A stretch of 64,000 nucleotides of DNA. Source: Bacteroidota bacterium. Lineage in GTDB: Bacteria > Bacteroidota > Bacteroidia > Chitinophagales > Chitinophagaceae. This document shows, piece by piece, positions 7,307 to 17,106 of the stretch. Every line of letters begins with the position of its first letter. Position 1 is the first letter of the stretch. A program made the translations under genes and the position numbers. The DNA lies in assembly GCA_023424015.1 (NCBI GenBank), contig JAFAEM010000016.1, forward strand, positions 1 to 64,000. The letters are read 5' to 3'. The notes below the pieces were generated by a model. The model saw nothing but the letters and a program-made list of their open reading frames with translations. It ran no database searches and was not told where the DNA came from.

Positions 7307-7502
7307 CGCGCAATAGTGGGTTTGGCCTGCTTGGGGCGACGGAACAACATCAACAACAGAAACGTCGGTCAGCAGTAGTCCGGGCGGGCCAACAAATCAC
7401 AGCAGAATAAGTTATCTTCAACTTTAATCAACTTTGAGCTTCGGTTGGGGGCTGGACGTTCAAGGAATACCCTGCCTGCACCAAACCGTAATCGTTGTGT
7501 GC
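7307..7502 (+). repeat. attC-like site H, degenerate ends
   Basis: The arms GGGTTTGGCCTGCTTGGGG (7318-7336) and CCCTGCCTGCACCAAACC (7470-7487) are complementary, and the outer ends CGCGCAAT and GTTGTGTGC pair imperfectly. Neither box is a strict RYYYAAC/GTTRRRY match. The centre keeps TAAGTTATCTTCAACTTTAATCAACTTTGAGC, resembling the spacer of site D. It starts 11 bp after the hydrolase stop, the expected position. Confidence 0.6.
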
Positions 7503-8327
7503 AATACCCCAAAGCCCTCTGATTCACTAACTGCAAACTTAAAAACCAACATACTAAAGGCAAAGTCAAAAACTATTATACTGATCCACGGAAATTTTGT
7601 GAACGACCTTACCTGGACAGAATGGAAGCAGTACTATGAACAAAAAGGCTATAAGGTGTATACTCCAGCGAATCCAGGACACCAGGGAACACCATCAGTA
7701 CTTCGAAAGAATATACATCCTGATCTAACAACAACAGGTTTCATTGATATCGTGAATAATATTTCCAATCTGAATGACACTTTGCCGAAAAGACCCTTAG
7801 TTATTGGGCATTCGTTGGCAGGAATGGTAGCGTTGAAACTAGTTGAATTGGATAAAGTCGCCGCAGGCGTTAGTATAGACGGGGCTCCGCCAAAAAATGT
7901 ATTTCCTCCTTTTCAGACACTCAAAACAGTACTTCCAGCCTTTGGCTTTTTTTCTTCCAGAAAATATTTTATGGGCAGCCGCAAATGGTATGATTATGCG
8001 TTTTTCAATACTATATCAGATATGGAAAAGGATTCTATGTTTGAAAAATATGCAGTTCCTGAAAGCTACAAAGTAAGTCGCCAACTAGTTCTAAATTCCT
8101 ATTCAAACATAAATTTCAAAAAAACTCATGAACCTATTTTATTCATAGGTGGAGGTAATGACCATATATTTCCGTCCAGTCTGACTAAAACTATTGCGGG
8201 AAAATATAGCGATTCAAATTGCAAGGTTGATATTAAAATATTTGAAGACAAAAGTCATTTTATTTGTGGCGAGCAGGGCTGGGAAGCTGTAGCCGATTAT
8301 ATCCTGGATTGGTATGAAAACCTATAG
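7497..8327 (+). CDS. alpha/beta hydrolase
   Basis: An alpha/beta-hydrolase-fold protein: IILIHGNF near the start gives the oxyanion HG motif, VIGHSLAG the nucleophile elbow (Ser), GGGNDHIFP the acid Asp and KSHFICGEQGW the catalytic His. Esterase or related hydrolase activity is likely; substrate unknown. The frame opens at an ATG at 7434, but everything up to 7502 is attC-like site H, and no other ATG occurs before the core fold. GTG at 7497 is the best guess. Either the native start was lost when the cassette formed or a non-ATG start is used. There is no signal peptide with this start. Confidence 0.75.
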   Translation: MCNTPKPSDSLTANLKTNILKAKSKTIILIHGNFVNDLTWTEWKQYYEQKGYKVYTPANPGHQGTPSVLRKNIHPDLTTTGFIDIVNNISNLNDTLPKRPLVIGHSLAGMVALKLVELDKVAAGVSIDGAPPKNVFPPFQTLKTVLPAFGFFSSRKYFMGSRKWYDYAFFNTISDMEKDSMFEKYAVPESYKVSRQLVLNSYSNINFKKTHEPILFIGGGNDHIFPSSLTKTIAGKYSDSNCKVDIKIFEDKSHFICGEQGWEAVADYILDWYENL

Positions 8328-8333
8328 TACGGC

Positions 8334-8514
8334 ACCCAACATTGCATTTGCCATATGAGGCGTTGGAAATATTTTCAGCTTTTGTACAGTGGATATGCCT
8401 TTGACTCAGCAGATGAACAGGGGCCAGGCAGTTGTACATATTATTGACTTTTGTCACACTAAATCAGCATCCTGCTTAAATTCATACAACCCTGACTTTA
8501 ACTACCGACCCAAC
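8334..8514 (+). repeat. attC-like site I, left half only
   Basis: ACCCAACATTGCATTTGCCATATGAGGCGTT matches the left arm of sites A and B (AGCCAACATTGCATTGGCTATATGG) and its first seven bases fit RYYYAAC exactly. TTTCAGCTTTTGTAC resembles the spacer of site D. No paired right arm is found. A second ACCCAAC occurs at 8508-8514. It is the last trace of the array before the chromosome-like region. Confidence 0.5.
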
Positions 8515-9173
8515 GCTATTTTTAGCATATTGCGAGGCACACAAAGCTGACACAATAGCCAATCTTGCAAAGAGCTAAATATTCCCCCTCACAGCCCACC
8601 CAACCCGATCGACGGGATTCGTATCATCTTCACCTGTGGCATCGGCAAGACAATCGACATCAGCAACAGCTGACAAGACAAAACATTCGTACGAACATAA
8701 AGACAATGAAAGACTGGAACAGCCCTCTATTTTTTCCTGTTGATAATGCTGTTAATACCTGCAACGATTCAGCATTCGACGGTGCATGCACATCAATATG
8801 TAAAAGTGTAACCACCGTTTCGTTTTTACAGCGGGGAGATACGTCACCATCGTAATTCTGTAATTGTTTTGTAACACTTTCCAGGAAAGGTTTTTAATGT
8901 CATTGTGCCCCGTATGACCCCTCATTTCTTGTTGCAGTACCTGCAGCCCGGTTACACAAAGGGCGGTTTATAGTGCCGGACATTTCAGCAGGTGGGCGTG
9001 CATTAAAGTTGATCACTACCGATCTGCTTTCAAAGCTTTGGATTCTTTGCGTTGATTCCCTGCTTTTATCGACAGAATCCAGTATTCTTCGATAAACGAC
9101 ACATAGGCGCGGCCGATTGAATAGTAATTTTCTGTAGCTTAATAGGGCATTCACAGACCATCACTGGCCACTT
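8515..9173. other. gene-poor stretch between cassette array and receptor gene
   Basis: Open frames of 84-96 codons exist on both strands, but their translations are rich in His, Arg, Gln and Cys with no hydrophobic core and look like chance frames. No repeat of the array family, no tRNA and no clear terminator seen. The last 100 bp or so should hold the promoter of the receptor gene, but I cannot pick a convincing one. Confidence 0.5.
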
Positions 9174-12100
9174 ATGATGCGCAGCCATGCTATAGTGCAA
9201 GTATTGCTAACCACGGTTATTGCTATTTTTTTCCTGCCAATAGCCCGAATCAAGGTTTATGCCCAGGAAACCAATAGCGATGTATCCGGTCGGGTTCAGT
9301 CACCAACAGAGATGGCACTACAGGGCGCCAGTGTTACGATTGTGCACCAACCCACCAACAACACTTATTTAACATTCACCAACGCCCACGGGTATTTCCA
9401 CCTCTACAACCTGAAGCCCGGCGGCCCCTACACGATCACTATCAGTTACACCGGTTATCATACACTTACAATTACTAACCTTATTCTATACTATGCAACA
9501 CCGAATTTTTATTCGGTGCAACAAAATTTGGAGATTTCACAGTTTGTCCTGAAAGAGAAAAATCTTACACTCGAAGAGGTGAGGGTTGTAGCAAATAGTT
9601 CTACAGGTGTCGTGTTTGGTCCTGAAACAAATATTGATAGCCGGGAAATTCAATGGCTGCCTTCAATCAGTCGCAACCTCCAGGATTTTGTGCGACAGGC
9701 CCCGCATGCCAGGGTGAATGGTGAGGGTATGATGTCGCTAGCTGGCCAGAATAACAAGTTCAATAATTTTTTCATCGATGGCTCACCTGCCAATGACCTC
9801 CTGGGAATTGCCAGCAGTGGCACAGCAGGTGGACAAACGGGTACGCCCCCGGTATCGATCGAGGCGATAGAAGAACTGAAATTATCAGCGGCACCTTATA
9901 ATGCGCAGTATAGTAATTTCACTGGTGCCGCGATCAATGCGATCACCAGATCGGGCTCCAACCAATTCAAATCGTCGGCCTGGTACTTTTTTCGGAATGA
10001 AAAGATGGCTGGCAGGTCCCCTGTCCCTGTCAGCACACCGGGTTTGAACAAGCCTGTAAGAGCCAGGCTGCCCGATTTCTTTAACCAGACTGCAGGGATA
10101 TGGATTAGCGGGGCTTTAAAAAAGAATAACCTGTTTTATTTCCTGCTGGCAGAATTTCAAAACGAGCTGCAGCCACAACCATATGTTTATTCGGAATACA
10201 GGGGAAGCAGTACACTTCAACAGATCCACGATCTGGCTGATACCATTCGCAACAGGTATAGGTATGAGCCTGGTTCTTTCCTCGAAACTGCAGACGAATT
10301 ACAGGCAGGGAGATTTCTGATCAAGCTCGACTGGAACCCTGGACTTACAAATAAGTTCACGATTAGTTACAGGCTTAATATGGCTGAACGCACGACGCCG
10401 CAATCGCAAAACAGTCCTTCCCTCATCCGCTTTTCTAATAACAGGTTTAGCCTGATCTCGAATATTCATTCCGCGTCGTTGGAATGGAAAAAATATTTCA
10501 AGCGATCGGCCAGCAACAGGCTACTTTTCACATATAATAATGAGATGACTGACAGAGGTATCATTGGGCAACCGTTTCCAACCGTTAATATCTCGGATGG
10601 TGGCGGTATGATTACATTTGGCAGCAATGCACCCTCACAACTTAATGTATTTAAGGCCTCAGAGCTAAACCTGTTGAATGTATTCCGGAAACAAAGCGGA
10701 AATCACAGTCTCAGTGCCGGCATTGATGTTGGGTTTTCGAAGGTGAATGATGTAATTATTCCCAGCTATTACGGGCAATACACATTCAGGAGCCGGGCCG
10801 ACTTTATTGACAATAACTACGCGAGCCGATATGTGAGAGGCGTGTCGTTGGCCGATCAGCCTGTAAAGGACCGGACAGCAGCAGGTGCCAGGTTCAATCT
10901 TTTACGTACAGGTGTATTTATCAACGACCAGTTTAAAGTGAATAAACATCTTGACCTGAATATCGGCTTCCGGTTGGATGGAAAATCGGCTCCTTTGAAA
11001 TATCCTGAAGATGATTTTTTCAATTCGGTCGCAAAAACTGAAATTGAAAAATATTATGACCTTGAAGGAGCCGTATCGGGTAAACCCATGAAAACACATT
11101 GGCAGATTTCGCCACGATTCGGAGTCCAGTATAGGGTTCCGGGGGCAGGGCTTACTTTACGTGGTGGTGCTGGCTTGTTCATGGGGCAGATGCTGAATAT
11201 TTGGGTATCGGAATTGTATTTTGCAAGGACGCACACTGTCGACATTACTCCATATACCTTTCCGTTTAATCCTGATCCTTATCGACAGCCCGACCTGCCA
11301 GTATTGGGAATAGACCCGGAAAACAATAGAGGCAACGTATTAGTGATGTCAGAAAAATTTAAATATCCAACTGTGTTTCGTATGTCGGGTGGTATGGAAA
11401 AAAGAATTGGCGGTAAATGGAGCATTTCTACCGACATGATCTTCACGAAGAATATTCATGAGCATAGATACCTTAACGTGAACCTGGCGCCTCCCGCATT
11501 AACCACACCTCCACCAGGGAGCCGCAGCATTTATTCACTTGCGTCCCGCCCTCAGCGTATTCCCATGCCGGGAAATAATCCGTATAACAAGATTTTTCTT
11601 CTGACAAACAATCATGGAAGAAAGGGTTTCTCGTATAATACAAGTATATCTGTCGACAGAAAATTTAATTCAGATTTGACAGTCAGGGTAGGATACTCGT
11701 ATGGAATTTCAGTGGCGTTATTTGAACCGGTTGGGAATGGTAATAATAGTGGTCAATGGGCGCAAACAGAAACAGTGAATGGAAAAAATACTGCTCAGCG
11801 ATCGATTTCCGACTTCGACCCGGGACATAGGGTGTTAGCAGTGGCTATGAAAAAATTTCGGTATCGAAACTGCGTCACCATGATTAGCATATTTTATAAT
11901 GGACAATCCGGCTCACCTTATAGCTATGTGTATGGGGAGGCGATCATCAACGATAACGGCCGAATGGAAAAATTTGACCTGGTTTATGTGCCAACTAAAG
12001 CGGAGTTGGATATGATGGAGTTTATTCCACATTCTTATAGTGCCGCTCAACAGCGGGAGTTATTGAACAAGTTTATTGAAAGCGACAGGTACCTTCGTAA

Positions 12101-12455
12101 AACCCGCGGCAATTTTGCAGAAAGAAATGGTGCCCGAACACCTTTTACCCATACCATTGATTTGCGCGTTCAACAGGATTTCAGGATAAAATCGGGAAGT
12201 AATACATGGCAGATAAGTGTTATCTACGACGTTTTCAACCTGGCTAATATGCTCAATAAAAATTGGGGCCGCAACTATTTTATTTCGGTTGGAAAATCCG
12301 AAATAATTAATGTGAAGGGGTTCAATAGTTCACTTTCTCCTGAATACCAGTTCACGCCTATGGAAGGCAAACCCTGGTCGATTCAAAATAGTACGGCACC
12401 CGGGAGCAGTGCCAGGTGGATCAGCCAGCTGGGCATTAGAATAAATATTAACTGA
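9174..12455 (+). CDS. TonB-dependent receptor (Oar-like)
   Basis: An outer-membrane transporter of 1093 residues. Signal peptide residues 1-30 (cleavage near VYAQ); carboxypeptidase-regulatory-like beta-sandwich about 34-120 (DVSGRVQSPTEMALQGASV, TNAHGYFHLYNLKPG); plug domain about 150-265 (DFVRQAPHARVNGEGMMSLAGQNNKFNNFFIDG); the rest is a 22-strand-type barrel with many aromatic alternating strands. The plan follows Oar-like receptors, which lack a SusD partner, and none is encoded nearby. It ends in LGIRININ rather than a terminal aromatic. The gene is convergent with the LytTR regulator, with only 4 bp between stops. Substrate unknown. Confidence 0.92.
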   Translation: MMRSHAIVQVLLTTVIAIFFLPIARIKVYAQETNSDVSGRVQSPTEMALQGASVTIVHQPTNNTYLTFTNAHGYFHLYNLKPGGPYTITISYTGYHTLTITNLILYYATPNFYSVQQNLEISQFVLKEKNLTLEEVRVVANSSTGVVFGPETNIDSREIQWLPSISRNLQDFVRQAPHARVNGEGMMSLAGQNNKFNNFFIDGSPANDLLGIASSGTAGGQTGTPPVSIEAIEELKLSAAPYNAQYSNFTGAAINAITRSGSNQFKSSAWYFFRNEKMAGRSPVPVSTPGLNKPVRARLPDFFNQTAGIWISGALKKNNLFYFLLAEFQNELQPQPYVYSEYRGSSTLQQIHDLADTIRNRYRYEPGSFLETADELQAGRFLIKLDWNPGLTNKFTISYRLNMAERTTPQSQNSPSLIRFSNNRFSLISNIHSASLEWKKYFKRSASNRLLFTYNNEMTDRGIIGQPFPTVNISDGGGMITFGSNAPSQLNVFKASELNLLNVFRKQSGNHSLSAGIDVGFSKVNDVIIPSYYGQYTFRSRADFIDNNYASRYVRGVSLADQPVKDRTAAGARFNLLRTGVFINDQFKVNKHLDLNIGFRLDGKSAPLKYPEDDFFNSVAKTEIEKYYDLEGAVSGKPMKTHWQISPRFGVQYRVPGAGLTLRGGAGLFMGQMLNIWVSELYFARTHTVDITPYTFPFNPDPYRQPDLPVLGIDPENNRGNVLVMSEKFKYPTVFRMSGGMEKRIGGKWSISTDMIFTKNIHEHRYLNVNLAPPALTTPPPGSRSIYSLASRPQRIPMPGNNPYNKIFLLTNNHGRKGFSYNTSISVDRKFNSDLTVRVGYSYGISVALFEPVGNGNNSGQWAQTETVNGKNTAQRSISDFDPGHRVLAVAMKKFRYRNCVTMISIFYNGQSGSPYSYVYGEAIINDNGRMEKFDLVYVPTKAELDMMEFIPHSYSAAQQRELLNKFIESDRYLRKTRGNFAERNGARTPFTHTIDLRVQQDFRIKSGSNTWQISVIYDVFNLANMLNKNWGRNYFISVGKSEIINVKGFNSSLSPEYQFTPMEGKPWSIQNSTAPGSSARWISQLGIRININ

Positions 12456-12459
12456 TAGT

Positions 12460-13173
12460 TCAATCGTGGTGGATCGTGGCCATCACCTGTTGTTTGTACA
12501 GTCGGCCGATGGGGATTTCCTTTCCGCCTACTATGATGTCGTTATTATTGTAGCCGGTCATTTTGTCGAGTGAGATCATGTACGAGCGATGAACACGTAA
12601 AAAACTATGCTCGCTAAGCATATTTTCCATGGAGCTGATCGACTGCTTGGCCATAAAATTTTCTCCGCTGGTCATGTATATTTTCACATAGTCCTTCCAG
12701 CTCTCAATATAGAGTATCTCATGCACAAGCACTTTTTGCATACTCCTGTTTACACGCACATACACAAAAGCATCCGGGTTTTTCTTATACTCAGTGCTCA
12801 ACGAAGCCACTTCATATCCCAGTAAACGTTTTACCTTAAAAACTGCTTTCAGAAATCGTTCAAACGTAACAGGTTTTACCAGGTAGTCAACTGCATCCAG
12901 TTCATAACTGTCCAGTGCATAATCCCGGTATGCAGTTACAAAGATGATCTTGGGGGGATTGCTTAAGCTTTTCAAAAAATCAGTACCGAGCAGTTTTGGC
13001 ATTTTTATATCCAGGAAGACCAGGTCAATTGGCGTTCTGTGCAAGACATCAAGTGCTTCCACAGCGTTTTTACAGGTGGCCGTTACATCCAGGCCATTTG
13101 CGTTTGAGATATGCGACCTCAATACTTCAATCGCAGGCGGCTCATCATCAACCAATAGACATCGCAGTTTCAT
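12460..13173 (-). CDS. LytTR-family response regulator
   Basis: A protein of 237 residues. Receiver domain 1-120 with acidic pair Asp9/Asp10, phospho-acceptor Asp55 in LVFLDIKMPK and Lys near 103 (DYLVKPV); LytTR DNA-binding domain about 135-235 (FLRVHRSYMISLDKM). It is the output partner of the histidine kinase just upstream; the two genes overlap by 4 bp (ATGA), so translation is coupled. Proteins of this type usually regulate a small set of envelope or transport genes in Bacteroidota. The neighbouring TonB receptor is a possible target, which is inference only. Confidence 0.93.
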   Translation of the reverse strand: MKLRCLLVDDEPPAIEVLRSHISNANGLDVTATCKNAVEALDVLHRTPIDLVFLDIKMPKLLGTDFLKSLSNPPKIIFVTAYRDYALDSYELDAVDYLVKPVTFERFLKAVFKVKRLLGYEVASLSTEYKKNPDAFVYVRVNRSMQKVLVHEILYIESWKDYVKIYMTSGENFMAKQSISSMENMLSEHSFLRVHRSYMISLDKMTGYNNNDIIVGGKEIPIGRLYKQQVMATIHHD

Positions 13174-14285
13174 GTAGAGAGTTTTTTATCCGGGTTCAGG
13201 GGTACAGTGCTTGTTTTTTGTGGGGTAGCGAAAAATGCAGATAATTCAAGTGCCAGTGAAACTACAAAAAAATTTCCTTCATCGTTGATTCGTAGTTCAT
13301 GTGTGGAAGGATACAGATAGCCAAGCCTTTTTTTCACATTACTGATTCCTATTCCTTTTGTTTCGATGTTTATCTGTTCGTTCTTGCTATTTACTATTTT
13401 AAATCGAAGCAGGTTCTGCATGGCAGAGATGTCAATACTCAACCAGGGCTTTTCCAATTGCTCTGAAGTACCATGTTTAAAAGCATTTTCGATGAATGGC
13501 AATAAAAGCAGGGGGGCAATAAACTTTGCTTCGATGTCCCCTTCGATATTTAAGGATACCTCCAGGGTATTACCATATCTTTCTTTTTCCAGGTCGATAT
13601 AGTTTTTCATCACTTCGATCTCTTTCTCCAACAGCACGTTATTACTCTTGCAATCATAAAGAATATAGCTAAGTAGCGAAGATAGCTTCGCTATCATGGC
13701 AGGTGTTTTTTCGGAGCCCTGCATGGAAAAGGAGTAGATATTATTCAGGGTGTTGAAAAGAAAATGAGGATGTATTTGCGCTTTTAACAGCTGCAGTTCT
13801 ATGTCGATTTTTTCTTTCTGCTCGGTCAGGAAGTCTTTTTGTTTTTGCATCCAGTATTTAAACAAAATAATAGTACTGCCCAGGCCGGCCACCGCGACCA
13901 TTGAAAGGTAGCTGTTGGCCGCCCACGGGTTAGTGTTGCCCAGGCCGAGACCCGTTATGTATTGGACAAAGCCAAAGAATATAAAAGCCCTGCATACATA
14001 ATTCCAAAACCATCCTGCAACACCCCAGGCCAGCATTACCAGTACAAAGAGTCCCTGCTTTTCCTTCATCAGCAAGTGCGGAATAAAAATAAACATGACC
14101 GGGTAAGCGAAGGCCATGTGAAGAGGTACCCATATCAGAGATAGGATGAACTGGTCACCCAGGGGCATGGAATGTATTCTGAATATTAAAGTGAAGACAA
14201 CAGCATCTGAGAGCCAAAATGCAAGATGCCGCAACAACCTGAATTTCGGTGAAAACACGAATTGATTTTCCCGGTAAATTCTCAT
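13170..14285 (-). CDS. LytS/YehU-type sensor histidine kinase
   Basis: A protein of 371 residues. The first 150 residues contain about four transmembrane helices with no recognisable extracellular sensor domain. A short coiled linker (QKDFLTEQKEKIDIELQLLKAQ) leads to the His_kinase motif AQIHPHFLFNTLNNIYS, where the first His is the likely phosphorylation site. The ATPase part follows with IENAFKHG (N box) and GIGISNVKKRLGYLYP (G box). It overlaps the LytTR regulator start by 4 bp and forms a two-component operon with it. Confidence 0.92.
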   Translation of the reverse strand: MRIYRENQFVFSPKFRLLRHLAFWLSDAVVFTLIFRIHSMPLGDQFILSLIWVPLHMAFAYPVMFIFIPHLLMKEKQGLFVLVMLAWGVAGWFWNYVCRAFIFFGFVQYITGLGLGNTNPWAANSYLSMVAVAGLGSTIILFKYWMQKQKDFLTEQKEKIDIELQLLKAQIHPHFLFNTLNNIYSFSMQGSEKTPAMIAKLSSLLSYILYDCKSNNVLLEKEIEVMKNYIDLEKERYGNTLEVSLNIEGDIEAKFIAPLLLLPFIENAFKHGTSEQLEKPWLSIDISAMQNLLRFKIVNSKNEQINIETKGIGISNVKKRLGYLYPSTHELRINDEGNFFVVSLALELSAFFATPQKTSTVPLNPDKKLST

Positions 14286-14529
14286 CCAGCTTTAGTAGTT
14301 ATTACAATTTACCACATCTCGGCCATTGGATTCAAAACCAGTCTTAAATAATGACGGACAACAGGATTTTTCGACGAATGCCGGCTTATGACTGCCGGAT
14401 GCTTTGATTTCCCTATTCAGATATATTTCTTATTGGGATTATGTTAGTCGATAAGTTTTTTACCACGCATTTATCCGCTATAACTTAACCAGAGAAAAAG
14501 ACAGTTTGCGTGGACCCAAATAAACAGGT

Positions 14530-15867
14530 ATGAATATATGCAAGTTCTTAGTTACTGCGACGCTGATTTTCATGGTGACAGTTGTTTCCTGTCGCAAAGC
14601 AGATTCGCCGGTAAAAGTTGAGCGAAAGCCGCCTAATGCTGTCGCCGGACCTGACCAGGTGATAACTTTGCCACAGGATACTATATTGCTGGACGGCCGG
14701 GCATCAAACGACCCTGACGGGGAAATAACCAGTTTCCGGTGGACAAAGGTGTATGGACCACAAAATTTAACGCTTACGTCAACAAATTGGTGGACGATCA
14801 TTGCAAGGGATCTTCATGAAGGTATTTATGGGTTTGAGTTAAAGGTAACTGACGATGATGGGTTGACTGGCTATGACACGGTGGTCATAACCGTACAAAA
14901 GCCGGCAGCAGAAGTAACCTGTGTAATACCTGGGTCAACCGTGGCAGGTGTCTTTAAAGGTGCAGTAGTGGATGCCCAGGTAACTCTATGTAATGAAATG
15001 TTCTACTTCTCTGATGGAACTACTTTAGATGTATTTGATCCTGCTTCGAGTATCACTTCCCGTTACACAGTACCAATCGCACGATCACATGCTGCTGTCA
15101 CATCGTATGGTGACGAGGTGTATATTGCTGGCGGATATATCTATCCCCGTAGCACCACGTCTATGGGTGAGAGTTTAGCACAGGTCAACATATTCAATAC
15201 TGTCAGCAATACATGGCGGGAGGCAACACTGAGTTCATCGCGGTTTGCTATGGAAGCTTTTGTAGTTGGTCATAAGATCCTTTTCACTGGAGGAATCATT
15301 GATCCTTATACAGGCAGCAGGAGAATTGATATCTACGATGTAAACAATGACAGGTGGACATATAAGGAACTGGATGGTATCGGTGGAATTATTCCTGTGG
15401 TGAGAGGAAGACAACTGTGGATATTCACGGCTGGGTCAAACCAACTGGTGATTTATGATGAACTAAATGACACATGGAGTTCAAAGACATTAACAGGAGA
15501 GGCAGGCGGTGTTCGTGCGCTAGCCATGGCAGACAAGATTTATTTTACTGGTAGCCAGGTAGTAAAGGTCTATGATGTGTCGAATGAGTCATGGTCGAAG
15601 TTACAATTGCTGGAACAGAAGTTTCATGTGCCAGCTATCATATCAGGAAACAAGATCGTTTTTATAGGAGGGATGACAAGCTGGTTTGTTTATTCTACAC
15701 TTATAGAAATTTACGATCCTCTATCAAATTCCTGGAGCTACAGGTATATGGATAGTGACCTATACTACGAGACACTTTTTTCATACAATAACTATCTCTA
15801 CAGCGCAGGAGGTGTCATCAACAAGGAAAATGCCAGCTTATCAGGCATCTGTAGGGTTGAGTTATAA
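14530..15867 (+). CDS. lipoprotein with PKD-like and Kelch-repeat domains
   Basis: A protein of 445 residues. Lipoprotein signal MNICKFLVTATLIFMVTVVSC, lipid Cys21. Residues about 36-122 form a PKD/Ig-like module (AVAGPDQVITLP, LDGRASNDPDGEI, ELKVTDDDGLTGYDTV). Residues about 135-440 are Kelch-like repeats (VYIAGGYIYP, ILFTGGIIDP, IVFIGGMTSW, LYSAGGVI, each with a following IYD and W), predicting a beta-propeller. It is a cell-surface protein likely involved in binding; no catalytic motif seen. It stands alone on the plus strand between two minus-strand operons. Confidence 0.85.
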   Translation: MNICKFLVTATLIFMVTVVSCRKADSPVKVERKPPNAVAGPDQVITLPQDTILLDGRASNDPDGEITSFRWTKVYGPQNLTLTSTNWWTIIARDLHEGIYGFELKVTDDDGLTGYDTVVITVQKPAAEVTCVIPGSTVAGVFKGAVVDAQVTLCNEMFYFSDGTTLDVFDPASSITSRYTVPIARSHAAVTSYGDEVYIAGGYIYPRSTTSMGESLAQVNIFNTVSNTWREATLSSSRFAMEAFVVGHKILFTGGIIDPYTGSRRIDIYDVNNDRWTYKELDGIGGIIPVVRGRQLWIFTAGSNQLVIYDELNDTWSSKTLTGEAGGVRALAMADKIYFTGSQVVKVYDVSNESWSKLQLLEQKFHVPAIISGNKIVFIGGMTSWFVYSTLIEIYDPLSNSWSYRYMDSDLYYETLFSYNNYLYSAGGVINKENASLSGICRVEL

Positions 15868-15918
15868 ATCGTAAAGGAGCAACACTTTGACATTATATAA
15901 AACTGAGGGGACTTTCGA

Positions 15919-17088
15919 TCACCGATCTATTGACGCCATTGAAAATATCGCGTCAGTCAGATTCTGCCAGCTGAATTTCTTTTTTGCCTCCTGGAGATGT
16001 GGGACAAAATAGTCCTCCCCAAATTTGAAGTATTGTACAATCGTGTCGGCTATGTCATGGGGATTAGGTTCGGTAACGAGTCCTGCCTTTTCGTGAGGCA
16101 CCAGGGAAGGAAGTCCTCCCACATTCGTAACGATCATGGGCTTTTCAAAATGATATGCCAGTGGTGTGACCCCGCTCTGCGTAGCATTGCGATAAGGCTG
16201 CACGACCACGTCTGCCGCACAGAAGTAATATTGAACCTCACTATCGGGAATAAAATCCGTTCTAAGGATCACCTGATCCTGTAAGCCCCGGCTTTCGATA
16301 AGATCGAGGTACTGTTTCTGATCTTCATAAAATTCACCTGCAACCAGGAGCTTGAGAACACCTGATTGGGAACCGGTTTCCTTTTTCAGCAGGCGCATTG
16401 CTTCCAGCAGGATGTCAAGGCCTTTATATTTACGTATGAAACCAAAGAATAAGAGGATCCTGTCATGTTCTGCAAGTCCAAGATGTTTCCTTGCATTTGT
16501 TTTTGAAATTATTGGTCCAAAATTGTCGTACAACGGGTGTTCCACCAATAAGGCAGGCTTTGTTTTTTCAAACAAGCGAAGGTCCTCCATTACTTTTTCG
16601 CTCATGGTAATAAAGGCATCGCAGGGTTTAAGGAAATATCGGGTGAAGGGTTTGTCGCCAGGCCTTTTTTCATGAGGGATGATGTTGTCTGCGATACAGA
16701 CGATTCTGGTGTGTTTATTCTTTTTAACCTGACGCATAATAGTTCCTAGCGCAGGCCCCATAAAAGGCAACCAAAAACGGACGACAAGTATATCCGGTTT
16801 TTCGTTTCGTAGTCGTTTGCCAGCCTTTAGCCAGTTGAACGGGTTGATGGAATTGACCACAGGAAAAATAGTAAGACCCTGCGGGGCAGGTTCATCACTG
16901 TATTGTGTTTTACCAGGAAAAAGAAACGAAGGGTATTGAAGTGAAAAAGAATAAATGCTGCAGTCATGCCCATTGGCAATAAATTCTTTCGCCAGCCTGT
17001 GATTGAAAGTAGTAATACCACCACCGCGAAGCGGATGAGCGGGTCCCAGGATGACAATTTTTTTATATGAGACAGATGGCACGATCAA
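15919..17088 (-). CDS. glycosyltransferase, GT4-like
   Basis: A protein of 389 residues with the GT-B fold. The N-terminal Rossmann domain has the glycine-rich loop HPLRGGGITTFNHRLAKE; the C-terminal domain has ILLFFGFIRKYKGLDILLEAM and the sugar-nucleotide binding signature FEKPMIVTNVGGLPSLVPHEKAGLV, with the E-x7-E-like acidic positions. It probably transfers a sugar to a lipid-linked or surface polysaccharide. It is last in a minus-strand operon, 18 bp after the GT2 gene. Confidence 0.88.
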   Translation of the reverse strand: MIVPSVSYKKIVILGPAHPLRGGGITTFNHRLAKEFIANGHDCSIYSFSLQYPSFLFPGKTQYSDEPAPQGLTIFPVVNSINPFNWLKAGKRLRNEKPDILVVRFWLPFMGPALGTIMRQVKKNKHTRIVCIADNIIPHEKRPGDKPFTRYFLKPCDAFITMSEKVMEDLRLFEKTKPALLVEHPLYDNFGPIISKTNARKHLGLAEHDRILLFFGFIRKYKGLDILLEAMRLLKKETGSQSGVLKLLVAGEFYEDQKQYLDLIESRGLQDQVILRTDFIPDSEVQYYFCAADVVVQPYRNATQSGVTPLAYHFEKPMIVTNVGGLPSLVPHEKAGLVTEPNPHDIADTIVQYFKFGEDYFVPHLQEAKKKFSWQNLTDAIFSMASIDR

Positions 17089-17106
17089 AAGTTGATACCG
17101 GCAATA

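Noticed and set aside
8565..8855. Open frame of 96 codons on the plus strand before the receptor gene
   Set aside because: Translation is rich in Arg, Gln, His and Pro with no domain, no plausible upstream signal, and lies in a region without coding character.
8900..9154. Open frame of 84 codons on the minus strand
   Set aside because: No recognisable family and overlaps the likely promoter region of the receptor gene.
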